Source: Vigna angularis (taxonomy: Eukaryota; Streptophyta; Magnoliopsida; Fabales; Fabaceae). From it: a stretch of 64,000 bases of DNA. Position 1 is the first letter of the stretch; each line of letters begins with the position of its first letter. Positions 36,741 through 52,159 of this stretch are shown in pieces. Position numbers and translations under genes: made by a program. Under the pieces are notes generated by a model that saw only the letters and a program-made list of their open reading frames with translations, did no database searches and was not told the DNA's origin. The stretch lies in assembly GCF_016808095.1 (NCBI RefSeq), contig NC_068973.1, positions 28,638,077 to 28,702,076 of the forward strand, written 5' to 3'.

Positions 36741-39474
36741 ATATTTTTTTTATAAAAATAAATTAATTAATCACGTAAATACAAATAATAAATTTAGTCA
36801 TCTTGTAATTCAAATCAAATTTATTATTTGTATAAATGTTATACTAATATTTATATTAAAATTTATTACAAGAAATTAATAATATAATAGGTTAAAAAGT
36901 CATTTTTTATAAAAAATAGTATAATATATATACAAATAATAAATTTAGTCTTAATTTAGAGGTAAATAATTTTATTTTATTTTAAAAAAAATTAAGACTA
37001 AATTGAATAAAAGAAACATATATAAATATAAAAACAAAATTAAAATAAAAAAATGACATTTAACGTTAATATTGACATGTATAATTGTTTTGTCATGTGA
37101 GATTCACCATCTTACATCTTATACTAGAAATTTGACTTTTGAACAACAAAAAGTTCTATAAAAAGAAATTAAAAAAATCACATCATTAATGACATAATTT
37201 TCTTAAAAAAAATAATCTAATCAAAACACTCTTTAAAAATTAAGAGACAATTAAAACACAAGTTCAGTAATACCAATCAAAAACTTTTCAGTTGAAGACC
37301 AAGTAATTAGTTCAAAATTAAATAGTTTTGAATTATAAACAACTTTATTAAGCCTCTCATTTATTTTATGTCAATTTTTTTTAATAGTGGTCCATACCAT
37401 CTATCATTCATTAAATTTAATTATAGATCTACTGTATGGTTGACCTGCCATTTTATAACCCTATAGAAACGTAACATATTGAAAACGGCAATGGCAATAC
37501 TATAATTTATGTGATTTATAATGGATAAATAATTGAGCTCCTTAGAAAGAATCCTTCTTCTATAATTAGTAGATGCATGTACTCCAACTACAAAGTGTTC
37601 ACACCCTCTTTTATACTGTGTTCACATGAACAGATTTAACTGTTCATACGGGTTTGTGAGCGAAGAAACTCACTAAGAGCGGTGTTCGTTTTTGGCGATT
37701 TGTGAGAAGGGAAATAAGCAGATTTGTAGGATGGGGGATTTTCTATCACTCGCATAACTGAGAAGATTTGCGGTGAATTGATGGGAAAAGCTTTTTTTTC
37801 CCTTAAAACATTTCATAATACCATGCTCCATCCCATGACCCGTGATGGAAGCGTGATGGTTGTTGATGGCTCGAAAATGAGTTCTGGGTGGTCCTTCGTG
37901 GAGGTGCTACATGTGGCTATCAAAGTTACGATGGTTGGGTTAAGGTTTGCAAACCAAAAAGAAATTGGGAAATTGGGAGGATGAATCGAAGGCTTTGATA
38001 GATGATAGAAACTGGTTTTTATCTTGAATTTCCTTTTGTAGAATGATACTTGAAAGCTAATGATGCCTGGAGATGTGGTTTATGAAAAAAATGATATTGA
38101 ATAATTGGTATAACATTAAATATTAAAATTAATTTTAATTTTTTACTTTTATAAACTTTTTTACAATTAAATATAACATTAACAATTATCATTTTATATT
38201 ACTTTAACATTTTGGTAATTTTTAATTTCTACCAATTAAACAATTTTTTATCTATCATATCAATCCAATCCTACACTAATTCTCATAAACTTTACTTCCA
38301 AATATACTCTCATTTACCTCCAAATCCACTCAAACAAATAACAAAAATTTAATTTCAAATTCTCTCAAATCTATTCAACCACTCTGTCTCAAATCATCTC
38401 CTCCAAACATCCTCAAACGAATAAAGCATTAAGTTTAAAAGAAGAGTGATATACACTTGAGGAGATCATAAGAACATAGTGAGAAATAGTCATTATGCAT
38501 AGACACCAAATTATGCTTTTGTCATTGCTAGTATACGAAGCAAACGGTTTAAACTTTCACTTCGAAACAAGTAAAAATGAAATTTTATCAAGTATACATA
38601 ATTGGACACACTTAATGACACATATATTCTATCACTTTCGAATAAATATCATCTTTATTTGTTTTTTTGATTAATGATGTTTACATTTTCTATTAATTTC
38701 TCTTATTTTTATAAACTTGTTAAATACTTTCACTTTATATTTAAAAATTTTATTTTTGAATGTTCATAATATTTTGTTTAAATTTTAATCAATACGATAA
38801 CTTTAAAATAAAATAAAAAATATCACTTCAACAAAATTTAAAATAAAAATGGTAAAATTATTTACTATAAAATAAAAGTTGATTACATATCAATCAAATC
38901 ATGAGAGGAAATGGAAATATTATTTTCTAAAAATTTAAAGGGTTTATTTATAATTAGAATGAACATAAATGCCACAAATGCATTTTCCCCCAAACAAAAT
39001 AAGACAGAAGTTAATGTGTGCATTTTTCGAAAGAGAAGTACAAACATAATAAATAATTATAGGAATAAGGTGTTGTAAAGCTAGAATACATAGCTTACGA
39101 TAATTTTCCATCCTGATGATCTCATTATCATTGAACAATGGTAATATTTGACTTTATTTTTAAGAACACCTCCCTCACGTAAGCATTTTTATCGATCTGA
39201 ACTGGCTAGATATTTGAGAAAACTACCATGTGATGAGCAACTCTTCAATTCAACGGGAAAAAATTAATAAACATGCAACGGCACCAGTAGAAAGTTTACA
39301 AATTTGAGAATAACATTTGATTTGGGCCACATTTCACTGTTCTAAATTACCATTTGAAAACAGAGTAGTATAAACGTTTTCCCCCTTTCATCTTCAACTG
39401 GAGGGGCCTTAATCATAGTCGAAAACAACAAATATTCATACAAGGGCTGAGAGGCCTAAACATTGGAAGTAGAA
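36741..39474. other. intergenic DNA with a possible small element
   Basis: No supported gene. About 37660-38430 stands out: a non-AT-rich stretch opens with 'gtgttcgtttttggcgattt' and the region closes with a pyrimidine-rich 'ctccaaacatcctcaaacga' tract, whose reverse complement is loosely similar to the opening. This could be a non-autonomous DNA transposon. The 68-codon frame at 37778-37984 has no known domain. Confidence 0.35.
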
Positions 39475-41844
<2,370 letters not shown>

Positions 41845-43497
41845 CACGAAAACCTAACCGAAATCGAAAATCAGATCAGAAATTAATTAGCCACAACGCA
41901 ACAAAACATAAACAGAGGAATAGATCTCGGTGGATAGACGTGATTACTCTACCTTCTCCTTATTCTTATTCTAGTTTCTTCTTTTTTTTGTTTTGTATTA
42001 TTTTTTTGTGTGGCGAAGGAGAGAGAGGCAAAAATGGAAGATTGTGAGGGATTTGGGGATGGAAAAGTGCTTTTATAAATGTCCGGTGCTGCGGAAAGGA
42101 ATCGATCCACTCTCTTTTGCCTTCTTCCTTCCCCTTTCCTTTTTACAATTCTTTCTCCTCTCCCGCCCTTATTTATTTTTTTATTTTCATGCTATTATTA
42201 TTCTTCCTTTTTCTCAATTATTATTAATTTTACTTTTCCATCCTATATTCTCTTTGGAAGAGAGGAGAAAAATGAAAAAAAAAGTAGGTAACCCAAAATA
42301 AAAAAGTTATGATAAAAAATATTTTTTTATTATTGATAATTAAGATTACCAATATTATTTTTCAATTAAAAAGAGACAAATATAAAGAATTATTAAGATT
42401 ATGAAAAACATGCCTAAAAATTTCGTTATTATGCACAAACATCTCTACACATATTTTTTTTCTATTAGCAAAAATAATATTAACACTCGTCTCCATTTTT
42501 CTCTTTCTTAATTTTCCTTTTACTCGTCATCTTCCCATTTTTTTCCCTTTCGACCATCTCGTCATTCGAAGGCGCATGAAGGAAGCATAAGCGAACGGTT
42601 GTGGGTCCATACTTAGCGTTTTTTGTACGAAATCCATTCCTTTTCCGCACCCAGGGTCAAAAAGTGGCACCTAAAACAAACTATCTTTCTTTCTATCCTA
42701 TTATTCCTCAATCAATATGTCCTAACCGTGTTCCTTTTCTTCTTAACGCATTCCTCATTTTTTCATTAGTTATCAATCAAAAGTTAGAGCAAGAAATCTA
42801 CTTTACGATACCACCAACTCCACATAATTATTAAAGCATTATTAAGTTTATGTATGCGCCTGCATAATTGAATTTTATTAATAGATGCATGCACCATTCA
42901 AAAAGTAAGGAATAAATACCATTAGGTAAAAACCAAAATATTAAACATCATTTAATACTTTTTAAATAATTAAGATTTGCTTTTATTATAATTCCATATC
43001 TATAATAAAACCATACACGTTAATTAGTTCAATTTACTTCATACATCGTTGTCTACTTTTCTCTTACATATGATAGTTGAATAATTACAAAACATGTGCT
43101 CTAATTTTCTGCCTTATCCACATGTTATTCTAGAAACTTCTATCTCATAAATCAGTGGATTTGGACAGGAAGTAGAATCAAACTGCCGAAGGTGGTGACA
43201 AGTAGAAAACTGGGTCATTTTTTCTGGCAAGGAGATGTATGTATTTTTATAACAAGAATAAATTAATAATTAATTATCAATATTATGAAGGTAAATAAAA
43301 AAAAAGAAAAAAGAAAGTGAAATTGGATTATACGAAGGTGAGACGCTAGAAAAAATGAACGAGAGCCAGCTGGATGGGGTCCACTGGACCAACACACGGT
43401 TCAACGCGAGCGAGTTGACTCGTTGATCTCGACTCATAACTCGTAACCACGCTTCCAATCTCAACCTTTCTTTCTGATTTGGCAAACACGGTGGAGG
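41845..43497. other. divergent intergenic region between UBC and the TH1-like gene
   Basis: 1.65 kb shared upstream region. The 150 bp next to each gene is less AT-rich and is likely leader and promoter; the middle is AT-rich. No gene or clear TATA box chosen. Confidence 0.55.
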
Positions 43498-45532
43498 ATG
43501 TCGGAAGGGAACCAGATCGACGATTCCAAAAACGACGACGTTGCAGAGGATGAATCTTCTCCGGTTCAACGCGACGAACCGGAAGAGAAGATCCGTAAAC
43601 GGGACCACATCGACATCCTTTCTCACCCCAACGTGATGAGGCTTCTGAACAAGCAAGGTTGAAGCTTCCCTCTGATAAACCTCACTTTTTTTTTTCCAAA
43701 AAAAAAATGTTTATCACTCTTGTACCCGTCATTTTAATATGCGTCTTATTTATGAAATTGAAGAGTGCGGTTTGCGTTACAATTCACGAAACTCATATAT
43801 ACTGTTATGGAAGAAAAACATACGCTGAGTAATTCGTGAAAATCTTAAATGCTGTGTGGTGATCTCTTTTCAGGTGATCAGATTGTTCTATTTGCAGATA
43901 AAGTTTTGAAGTTCACTGGTTCTGGGAAGATGAAATACCGATATCTGATGATTACGGATTTTGCGGTTTACCTAATTGACCCTGAAACTGATTCCCTCAG
44001 ACGGAGGATAGCCCTTGCGGCGGTTGAGAAAATTTGTGTCAGTGAGTTAACTGATAACTTTCTTGTAGTTATAATTCCGACAGAGTATGATTTGCTCATA
44101 GCTAGCGCTAGAAAGAATGAAATCATCACTGCCTTTGTTGAAGCTTATGAACCTGAGGTCGTTTCTTCCAATAGGTACTTGGAGTTTACACCCATTGCTC
44201 GCTCTCACATTGCTCCATCCTTTGCAATTGTACTTGTATGTGATTGTTTGTACGATCTACAGTGGGTCCCTGAGAATTTTTACAGAATGTGTTTAGAAAT
44301 TTTGTATATACATGCTAGCAAACAATTGACTTTGTTGGCGATCCTCCATTTTCTAATCCATGGTCTAAATAGAGATGGCATGCTTTCAAATTAGCTTTGG
44401 AAAGTTAAAAGAATTTTTTTCCTTGTTTCAGCAAATCTTGTTACATTTCATGCTACTTAGTTGAGCTGCAATCTTCTGTGTGGGCTACTGATTGAAGTTT
44501 TACACTATAGACATTGAAAAAACTTAGAGATTATAAGATGTTAGTCCAATTTTTGTACCATCCCAGTATTTCATCTTTGTCTATCTTGGTTATGTACGAT
44601 GATATCTGGTATGTCTGTGGTAGCTGTATAAATTTATTGATTATGTATGACAATTATGGTCCATTGCCAATGTGAATTCTAAGTAATCCATTACACCCTT
44701 GACTGCTATAATGATCAGTATCCCATTTCTGAAGTCCTCATACTCACAAGGTAGTCCCGATAAGCATGAAAACGTCACCCCTGGGTATGCACAGTGTAGT
44801 CTTGCATGGCAGATGTCTGCAACATGATTGCATTCCCTGATCCCTTTTCTGTTGTCTCTCTACTTTACTTTTCTGTTGAGTGTCTCAGTTTTAGTTATGT
44901 AGGACAATAAGCAGTTGACATGTTTTTCTTTTCTGTTTATAACCTGGTTATGTGCTTTTTTATGTGTATGTCTTATGCCCTTACTTTAACATTTTCTAAC
45001 CCCAAATTTTAAATTGTTTCTAGTAAGTTGTTTGTTGTTTATAGACATGGTCCATACTGTATTTCGAAGCTGACAATCAAGGACTAATGTTTTCATGGGA
45101 TGTGGTTTCCCCTAACCAAATGTATTACTTTAACCCAGCATGTTTGATTAATGTGTTGTACGGTCTTCTTTACAATTTTGCTGTTGTAAATTCTGTTGAG
45201 TATTGCTTTCAACCATTGTTACGAAATTTTCTTGACTTTAATCTAGCACTAAACACATGCTTTGTAATTCCTTTTTAGGTTTGAGTATAATGCAGCATCC
45301 AACATGGTTAAGGAGATTGAATTTGAGGAAATTGAAGGTACGTGGAGGATTCTTTTTTCCTCTAATTTTTTTAAGGTGGGGCGATGTGCTTGGAAGGGGA
45401 ATTAATGATCTAGGTCGCCATTCCATTCTTATTTTTCTTATTATAGTACTTTCTGCTGCATGTTTTTAGTCTTGTCTTACTTTTGTTTAATATATTTCAG
45501 GCGGTGTCAAAACAAAAATTTTGAGGAAGTGA
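43498..45532 (+). CDS. small protein with myosin-I tail homology (TH1)-like domain
   Basis: Four coding exons joined by GT-AG introns: 43498-43657, 43874-44174, 45279-45337 and 45501-45532, giving 183 residues. Residues 1-45 are acidic and charged, with 'RKRDHIDILSHPNVMRLLNK' closing the N-terminal part. Residues about 55-150 resemble the TH1 domain of class I myosins: 'DQIVLFADKVLKFTGSGKMK', 'RYLMITDFAVYLIDPETDSL', 'RRRIALAAVEKICVSELTDN' and 'IIPTEYDLLIASARKNEI', a beta-rich, pleckstrin-like fold that in myosins binds acidic phospholipids. The tail reads 'KEIEFEEIEGGVKTKILRK'. There is no motor domain, and plants lack class I myosins, so it acts as something else, possibly a peripheral membrane protein. 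The start is the first ATG in frame. It is convergent with the LRR kinase gene and divergent from UBC. The exon model is firm; the function is inferred from fold similarity only. Confidence 0.85.
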
Positions 45533-45956
45533 ATTTCTTTTGTATTTTCGTGACAATGTCTGTAACTTGCTGGATATACGTACAGGAAATTATTGTTGAG
45601 CGATTGTGTAGAAAAGGTTCTTCTTACAAGTTTAAGCAAACTGCACGGGTGAAATTACCACCGTATATGCTTTAATCTTTTATGGCATGTTTGGATTATT
45701 GTTCCTTATATATTGAATTTACTTTCGGAGAAGAATGGTGCACTATGTATTTTTTTTATAGTAAATGTATTTTTGGGAGCTTTCAAACGGCAATACAACC
45801 ATGCCTTTATATTCCTTTGATACTGAGTTGAAACTACGGTTGTCTAAGGGAAAATTTTGTTGCTGCTATTGGACGAGCGTAAGAATTAGTGCAACATACA
45901 ATCAGATGTTAGTTGTATCCTAATTCATGTCCCGGTGGCAAAAGATTTGAGCTAAC

Positions 45957-46038
45957 GAGCTCTCTATTGTAGTGGACAAGGCTTATACGTCATCGTGGAG
46001 CTCTCTATTGTAGTGGACAAGGCTTATACGTCATCGTG
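45957..46038. repeat. perfect 41-bp tandem duplication
   Basis: Copies at 45957-45997 and 45998-46038 are identical ('gagctctctattgtagtgg'...). It lies 3' of the TH1-like gene, in or beyond its 3' UTR. Confidence 0.95.
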
Positions 46039-46300
46039 GTTCATCTGTATGCCCCAAAAGTTTGTATCATTCTCCCTTCCTTTCACTGAAAGAACAGGAA
46101 TTAATAAATTTTCCAGTGTTTGTTGATGGAAGGTTCAATGGAGACGTCAACCTATAGAGCAAACTTCTTTACACTGGGTGTACATATTTGTATATCGGAG
46201 AATTAAGAGCGTTCGACAGTTTTGTCTTCAATGTTATTTTTCTTCTCCCTTTTAGCATGACAGAATAGAATGACTGATTTTTGTCTCCTACCAGTGATAT

Positions 46301-46376
46301 AAAGTAAATTGGTAAGATGTTAGCTTCATATTGAGCTGAAAGTAAATTGTTAAGATGTTAGCTTCATATTGAGCTT
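46301..46376. repeat. 38-bp tandem duplication
   Basis: Two copies of 'aaagtaaattggtaagatgt'... start at 46301 and 46339 and are almost identical. Confidence 0.9.
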
Positions 46377-46787
46377 TAACAAACAATACATAGTAAAAAG
46401 CTAGATTATAAAATGAAAGTACGAAGTAGGACAAGTTATTTATTTTTTAAATGTTGACTAGTGAAACAAATCTGTCATGGACAATCAAAATGAACTGAGA
46501 ATAGTTAATAAACAACGTATTTGATGTCCTGTGTGCAGTGCAGTTCACAGTAGGTATCACGAACTGACAGCATAACGGAATGTAAAGATCCCTGACTGCA
46601 TAATACAACACAATTATTACTAGCACAGGGACCCAGTCTGATGTTACTGGTAGCTTAACTACTCAGCGTAAATTTGTTTTGCAAACTTCCAAGAACCAGA
46701 AGTCCTTTCGATGGATATCATTTATACTGTTAAGAATATAATTGAATTGATTACATCTTAACGACTATTCAGCAGAACAAAAGAATA

Positions 46788-47941
46788 TCATTGTTGAACA
46801 GAGGTAGAAGGTATGTCCACTGCACGAGGTGTGGGTGTAGAAACTTCTGACCGAGACTCCGTAGATGGTAGATTTGGGGTATTTACACGGCGAATCTCTT
46901 CAACCATTCTCACCACGTCAGGCATCTTCGGTCTTTGATCCGGTATCCTTGCAGCACAAGCCATCCCTATTTGTAGCATCCCAACCATTTCTTCTTCTAT
47001 GTTGGGATACCTCAACAGCTCTACATCAAACACTTCTGCAGTCCACTCCTCTCTAACAACAGAATTCACCCATCTAACCAAGTGGACAACCTGTTCACCT
47101 TCTGTGCTGTTTATGGGCGATTTCCCAGTCAGAAGCTCGAGTACTAGCACCCCAAAACTGTAGACATCAGATGCATGGCTTGCTTTACGCGTGTCAGTTA
47201 GTTCTGGTGCACGGTATCCAGTTGTTCTCATGGCAGGGACAGGTATTGGACTCATCAATGTTGCCAAGCCAATATCAGATATGCATCCATATCCTTGGGA
47301 GTTGATGAAGATGTTTGAGGCTTTTATGTTTCCATGAACGAGTTTCCCTCCATGTTGTGAGTGGATGCGTGCAATGCCTCTCGCTGCACCAATTGCAATT
47401 CTCAAACGGCTATCCCAGTCTAAAGCACTTCTACCTTCCCCTCCTTTGCCTGCATAATTGACATGCAACAACACGCTCATATTGGCCATTTCTAGAGAAA
47501 ATTATACGTATGGAGGTCTAATTATTGAATTCAACGTCTAGTCAACTTAAAAGAAAAATGCTCCAGGAAAACAAATGAATATTAACCAAAGTCAACCAAT
47601 GTGACAGACTTATTGTTTCACCGACTTAGAAGTAGTCTTGATCCATTAATGCACAGGCAGGGAAAAAATTAATTTAGAACATCCCTAACGACATACTTCT
47701 AGGGTTTAATTCTAGTACTACTAGTTAGGCTGACATGTTGATAGAGAGACTACGTAGGATGACAGAACAGTTTGTCCAAGTATGACTCTGTTTGGAAGAT
47801 CTTATTAACAACTTATTTGGGCATATCTCATTACTTGTACAAAGTATTCAGAAAAGCTTATGAAAATAACTGAAGATATATCTGTAACTTGGGTTTAGAT
47901 TATTTCAATAAGCTCTCCAAGATAACTTATGAAAATAGATT

Positions 47942-48023
<82 letters not shown>

Positions 48024-49497
48024 TTATTTCTGTTTTAATTATTAAACCAGCTTATACGTTATTGCTTACTTGCTAAGTACCTATTCAATAAGAACTCAAT
48101 TATGTTGTTTATGCAAACAGGCACCTAGTGGTATAGACTTGGGCTTGCTGAACAAAAGAATTCCTATTATATGATGCAGAAAGCTAAATTACCGCTTAGT
48201 AAGCCTGTTGGAAAAAGTGTGAGAAACTGAAGATAATATAACTGTAATGTTTTAGACAAGAGAAATGGATCAATATACCATGTAACATTGCAGAGACGCT
48301 GCCTTGTTGATAGTAATCATATACTATGAGTTTCTCCTCCTTTGAGTAGTAATATGCCCTCACTGCATCCACATTGTCGTGCTTTATTCTCCCCACCACC
48401 TCCATCTGCTGTTCAAAATCTCGTTTTCCAACAGTGACCTCCTTCAACCTCTTGACCACCACAGTGGTTGCATCCTCTAGAGCAGCCTTATATGTCATGC
48501 CAAAGGTACCTTTGCCAAGAATCTCAGCAGATGCTCTCAACAGGTCCTCTAGATCAAATGCAAGATTGCTACCCTCAAAGAAGACAATTTTATTGTTTTT
48601 GTCTTGACTTCCGGAAGATTCTGTTTTCAGAGAGGTTTGTTTATTCTGGGATTTCATTGGTTGCACATCCACATCTGCATTCTGATAGCAGCACACAATC
48701 AAGAAACCTGCAATCACCACAAACCCCAGCACGGAAGCACCAATGATGATACCCAACAATGCAGGTTCACTGAGTCCTTTGGATTTTTCCCCTGGAGGAA
48801 CCGCCGGTGGTTCCACAGGAAAGGCCGGAGGAAGTGCTGTTGCTGATGTAAGATTGTTACCAGCAAAGGCTGAACTAGGAAATCTAAGAAGAGATTTAGG
48901 CACAACCCCACTAAGGTTATTGTAGGCTAAATTCAGCTCCTCCAGGCTAGGAATATTGAGATCAGGAATCTCACCCGTAAGGGAGTTATTGGCAAGGACT
49001 AATGAAGTGAGATGAGTCAGATTTGAAATTGAAAAAGGGATACTCCCATTAAAATAATTGTTGGATAAATTGACAACACTGAGATTATTCCAAACTGAAA
49101 AATCCAATGGTAGTGGCCCGGAAAACTTGTTAGATTGAAGATAGAGGCTGGTCAAATTTTTCAGCTCAGAGAAACCATCAGGGAAAGGGCCTGATATACC
49201 ATTTGATCTAAGACTCACAATCTCAAGTGCTGAGAGGCGACTCAGAGTGTTGGGTGGGATTGGACCACTCAAACCAGCTCCTGGCAATCGAAGGGCTGTT
49301 ACTCGAGACTCGTCAGAGTTGCAAGTCACTCCTCTCCAGCTTTGGCAAACAGAAGTGTTCTCTTCCCAGTTGACATGAGGAGAGTGATGCATGCTGTCAA
49401 GGAAATCAAGCAGCGCCTGCTTATCCTCCACTGGTTCAGCCAGAACACTAACCAACACTGTTGAAAAAATGTAGAAAAGGGCCAGCTTCTTGTCCAT
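46788..49497 (-). CDS. LRR receptor-like pseudokinase, At4g23740-like
   Basis: Two coding exons, 49497-48279 and 47449-46788, with a GT-AG intron of 829 bp, give 626 residues. In order: signal peptide (about 1-20); LRR N-terminal cap with the paired cysteines C51 and C59; five or so leucine-rich repeats (about 66-205); proline-rich spacer; one transmembrane helix (about 246-271); and a cytoplasmic kinase-like domain (about 320-595) with '[13 protein letters not shown]', the ATP-site Lys in 'VVVKRLKE' (K349), and an '[20 protein letters not shown]' subdomain. The catalytic loop reads HGNIKASN (445-452) where active kinases have HRDxKxxN, and DFG is DIG (465-467), so catalysis is unlikely. This places it in the plant LRR III 'probable inactive receptor kinase' group, which signals by partnering with other receptors at the plasma membrane. 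The intron position before '[15 protein letters not shown]' is the usual one for that group. It is tail to tail with the TH1-like gene. Confidence 0.94.
47946..48020. repeat. (TA)n microsatellite in the receptor-kinase intron
   Basis: About 37 TA repeats within the single coding-region intron (47450-48278). Confidence 0.95.
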
Positions 49498-50260
49498 TTT
49501 CTGGATTGATGAGAGACGAAGATCAACAGTTCAACACAACCTGGATGCAAAGTAAGACCTATACTCGGGATATTGGTAACCTTTACAAGAAACCAAACTG
49601 GAGTAACATCGAAGGATTAGTTACAGAATTAAAAAAACGAGAGTATTTCCAATATATACGCAAACCCGAACCAAAGACAATTGTGTCCAAGACATGTTGA
49701 ATACACAGTGTGCATTTTACTACACTAAGTATATCTATTGGGTCAAAATAAGCAGCTCATGTTTGACAAGGAAATTAACCTTAATAATAATTTTTTTTGT
49801 TCACCTACTCGATTGTTTTCCTTAATGACTACAAAAAAAACGATGGAAACCTAAACTTTGAAGCTAAAAGTCAGTTTAACAGGCAGCCAATAACAACCCG
49901 GTGATGATGGCCAAGACTTTTGACAGCAGCCAAAAACACCATTATATGGAACCAATCAGAAACATCAACAGCAGAAATATTCTCCGTATATGTACACCAG
50001 AAAAGTATTAAAAATATAAAAAATTTGGGGTTTATTCTTTCCTTGCATTTTGGAAGTAATCCAAGTGACACAGAAAAAGGTAGAAGGCAGATAGTACTTG
50101 ACAGTTGACAGATAGCATATAGAGAAAAAATGGAATACTTACAACTCACTTCTTGATCCAAAAATTGAGGAAGCCAGTTAAAGATCCACAGACAGAGAGC
50201 ACAATGTCCTCGAAAACCATGGTACGAATCTTGAAGAACAAAGAAAGAGTGATGAATTGA
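49498..50260 (-). other. leader of the LRR kinase gene, probably with an intron
   Basis: On the minus strand 'tttgcatccag' near 49537-49547 looks like a splice acceptor just before the coding exon, and 'gtaagtattcc' near 50137-50147 like a donor. That would place a leader intron of about 0.6 kb here, as is common in this receptor group. No coding frame is supported. Confidence 0.4.
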
Positions 50261-51402
50261 GGAGTTAGCTAGAAAAGCAGTGGGTCCAGGGCCATATTAG
50301 ATACATGTCCATCTTGTGTTCAGAAGTAGTTAAGAGGAAGGAAATCCAAACTGGGGTCGTTGCAATGATGATGTATCGGTAGTGATGGTAGATGAGCTGT
50401 ATTCGCTTGCGACAACAGCAGTGCCACATGCAATTGAATTGAAGCAAGAGAAACTCATTCGGTAATGATGTAGAAGCCAAAGATTACATATTATTTTATG
50501 CCGCACAAATTGCAGGATGCATATGCGTTTTAGACTAATGAAACAAATTACAAATATGCAGGCTTATATATTTTTATGCAACTATATATATATATATATA
50601 TATAATAATTCAGTCACTAACTCACACGGAGAAACTTCCCAAACTTCCCAAGCCTAAATTAAAAGGAATGCGTACCTAACTGCTGGTTGTATCGCATTTC
50701 ACGTACGGATATTACTTCAATCAATCATTACAGAATTCTTTGTTTGGAGGAATACAAATTGCAGAGGCATGTATGAAAGAAGATCTCCCCCACCTCAGAA
50801 AAAATCTTATCATTTTTACTGTTCATTTTTTCTATGCATATAAAGAAGATTTTTCTGTTTTATAGTTAAAAAATGATAGCCATTTTGAGCTATTTAGCTT
50901 ATTTAAACAAAAAAAAAATCATGTAGTATACCCTAAACACATCCACCCTTGAAAGTCATTAAATTTTTAATCAACCAAAAATAAATACAGTAAGCCACTT
51001 TGGCAACTGTTTAAATTCCATTTATAACTGATTTCGTAACTAAATTTAGCGTTGTGAAATAAATTGAAGTAATGAAAAAATCTCTTCCCGACAAGTACCA
51101 TAAAGCAGCATATTATATAGAAAATATAAATATGTACTTTTTTAAGTACTGATATTTTATCCGGAAAAGAAAAAAAAGGTAATCCTATCCTTTTTATAAT
51201 AAATAATCATACTTTAACAATATATTTTTCATAATATTTTAATACTATTTACGTATCATTTTATGATTGGTCCAAAATTATTTCAAAATTACTTCCCAAT
51301 CAATTACAATATTCATAAATATCAACATGGACCAATCACATAATGTTACGTAAATGATATTAAAATGTTGTTAAAAAAATATTGTCAAAGTATCATTATC
51401 CT

Positions 51403-51482
51403 ATAATATTTGTATGTTACTCCTTCCAATGCTACGAAGAAAATAATATTTGTATGTTAATCCTTCCAATACTACGAAGAAA
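51403..51482. repeat. 40-bp tandem duplication
   Basis: Two copies of 'ataatatttgtatgttactc'... start at 51403 and 51443 and differ at two positions. Confidence 0.9.
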
Positions 51483-52097
51483 ACAATGAAAGAAAAATTA
51501 AATATATTTAGTATTAAGAAGTTAAAGAGTTATTTAGTAAGCGAGATCATTATAATATAAAAACTATTAAAAGGTTTACAAATTTTTCAGTCAATTTTTT
51601 AAAAAATATTTTTACAGAACATAATGAGGTGCCAATGTGTTTTTATATGCAAATTCATTGTTAACAAAATAATTAACTAATGTAATCGACTCCCAAACTT
51701 CTTATGATTATATTTATGTTAAAGGATTATCTATTCCCAAATGTATATATGTATTATAATTTATACTATTAATCTATTAACAATACTTTTGCAACTGCAC
51801 GGTTAAAAGATTTTTTTTTTGGAAAAATCCTTGTCGAAATAAATGTTTCAATAGGTTTTAGTTATATTATTTATTGACAGTAGAATATTAAAGTTTGTTA
51901 ATAGTAAAAAATATTAATAGTTTATAATTCATAGTACCCACTTGCTAAGGCATAACTTTAAAATAAAATGTAAATTAATGAATACTCTCCCACCATTCCA
52001 CCGACGCGATACTGTACAAGTTACGTACATATACACACTATACATACAGTAAAAATAAATATCGGAAAATGTTGACATTGCTAATTGGATACTGACA

Positions 52098-52099
<2 letters not shown>

Positions 52100-52159
<60 letters not shown>
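52100..52159. repeat. compound (TA)n-(GT)n microsatellite
   Basis: TA repeats to about 52145, then GT repeats to 52159. Confidence 0.9.

Noticed and set aside
37778..37984. 68-codon plus-strand frame
   Set aside because: No known domain. Retained only as part of an unassigned block.
43270..43656. 128-codon minus-strand frame
   Set aside because: Antisense shadow of exon 1 of the TH1-like gene.
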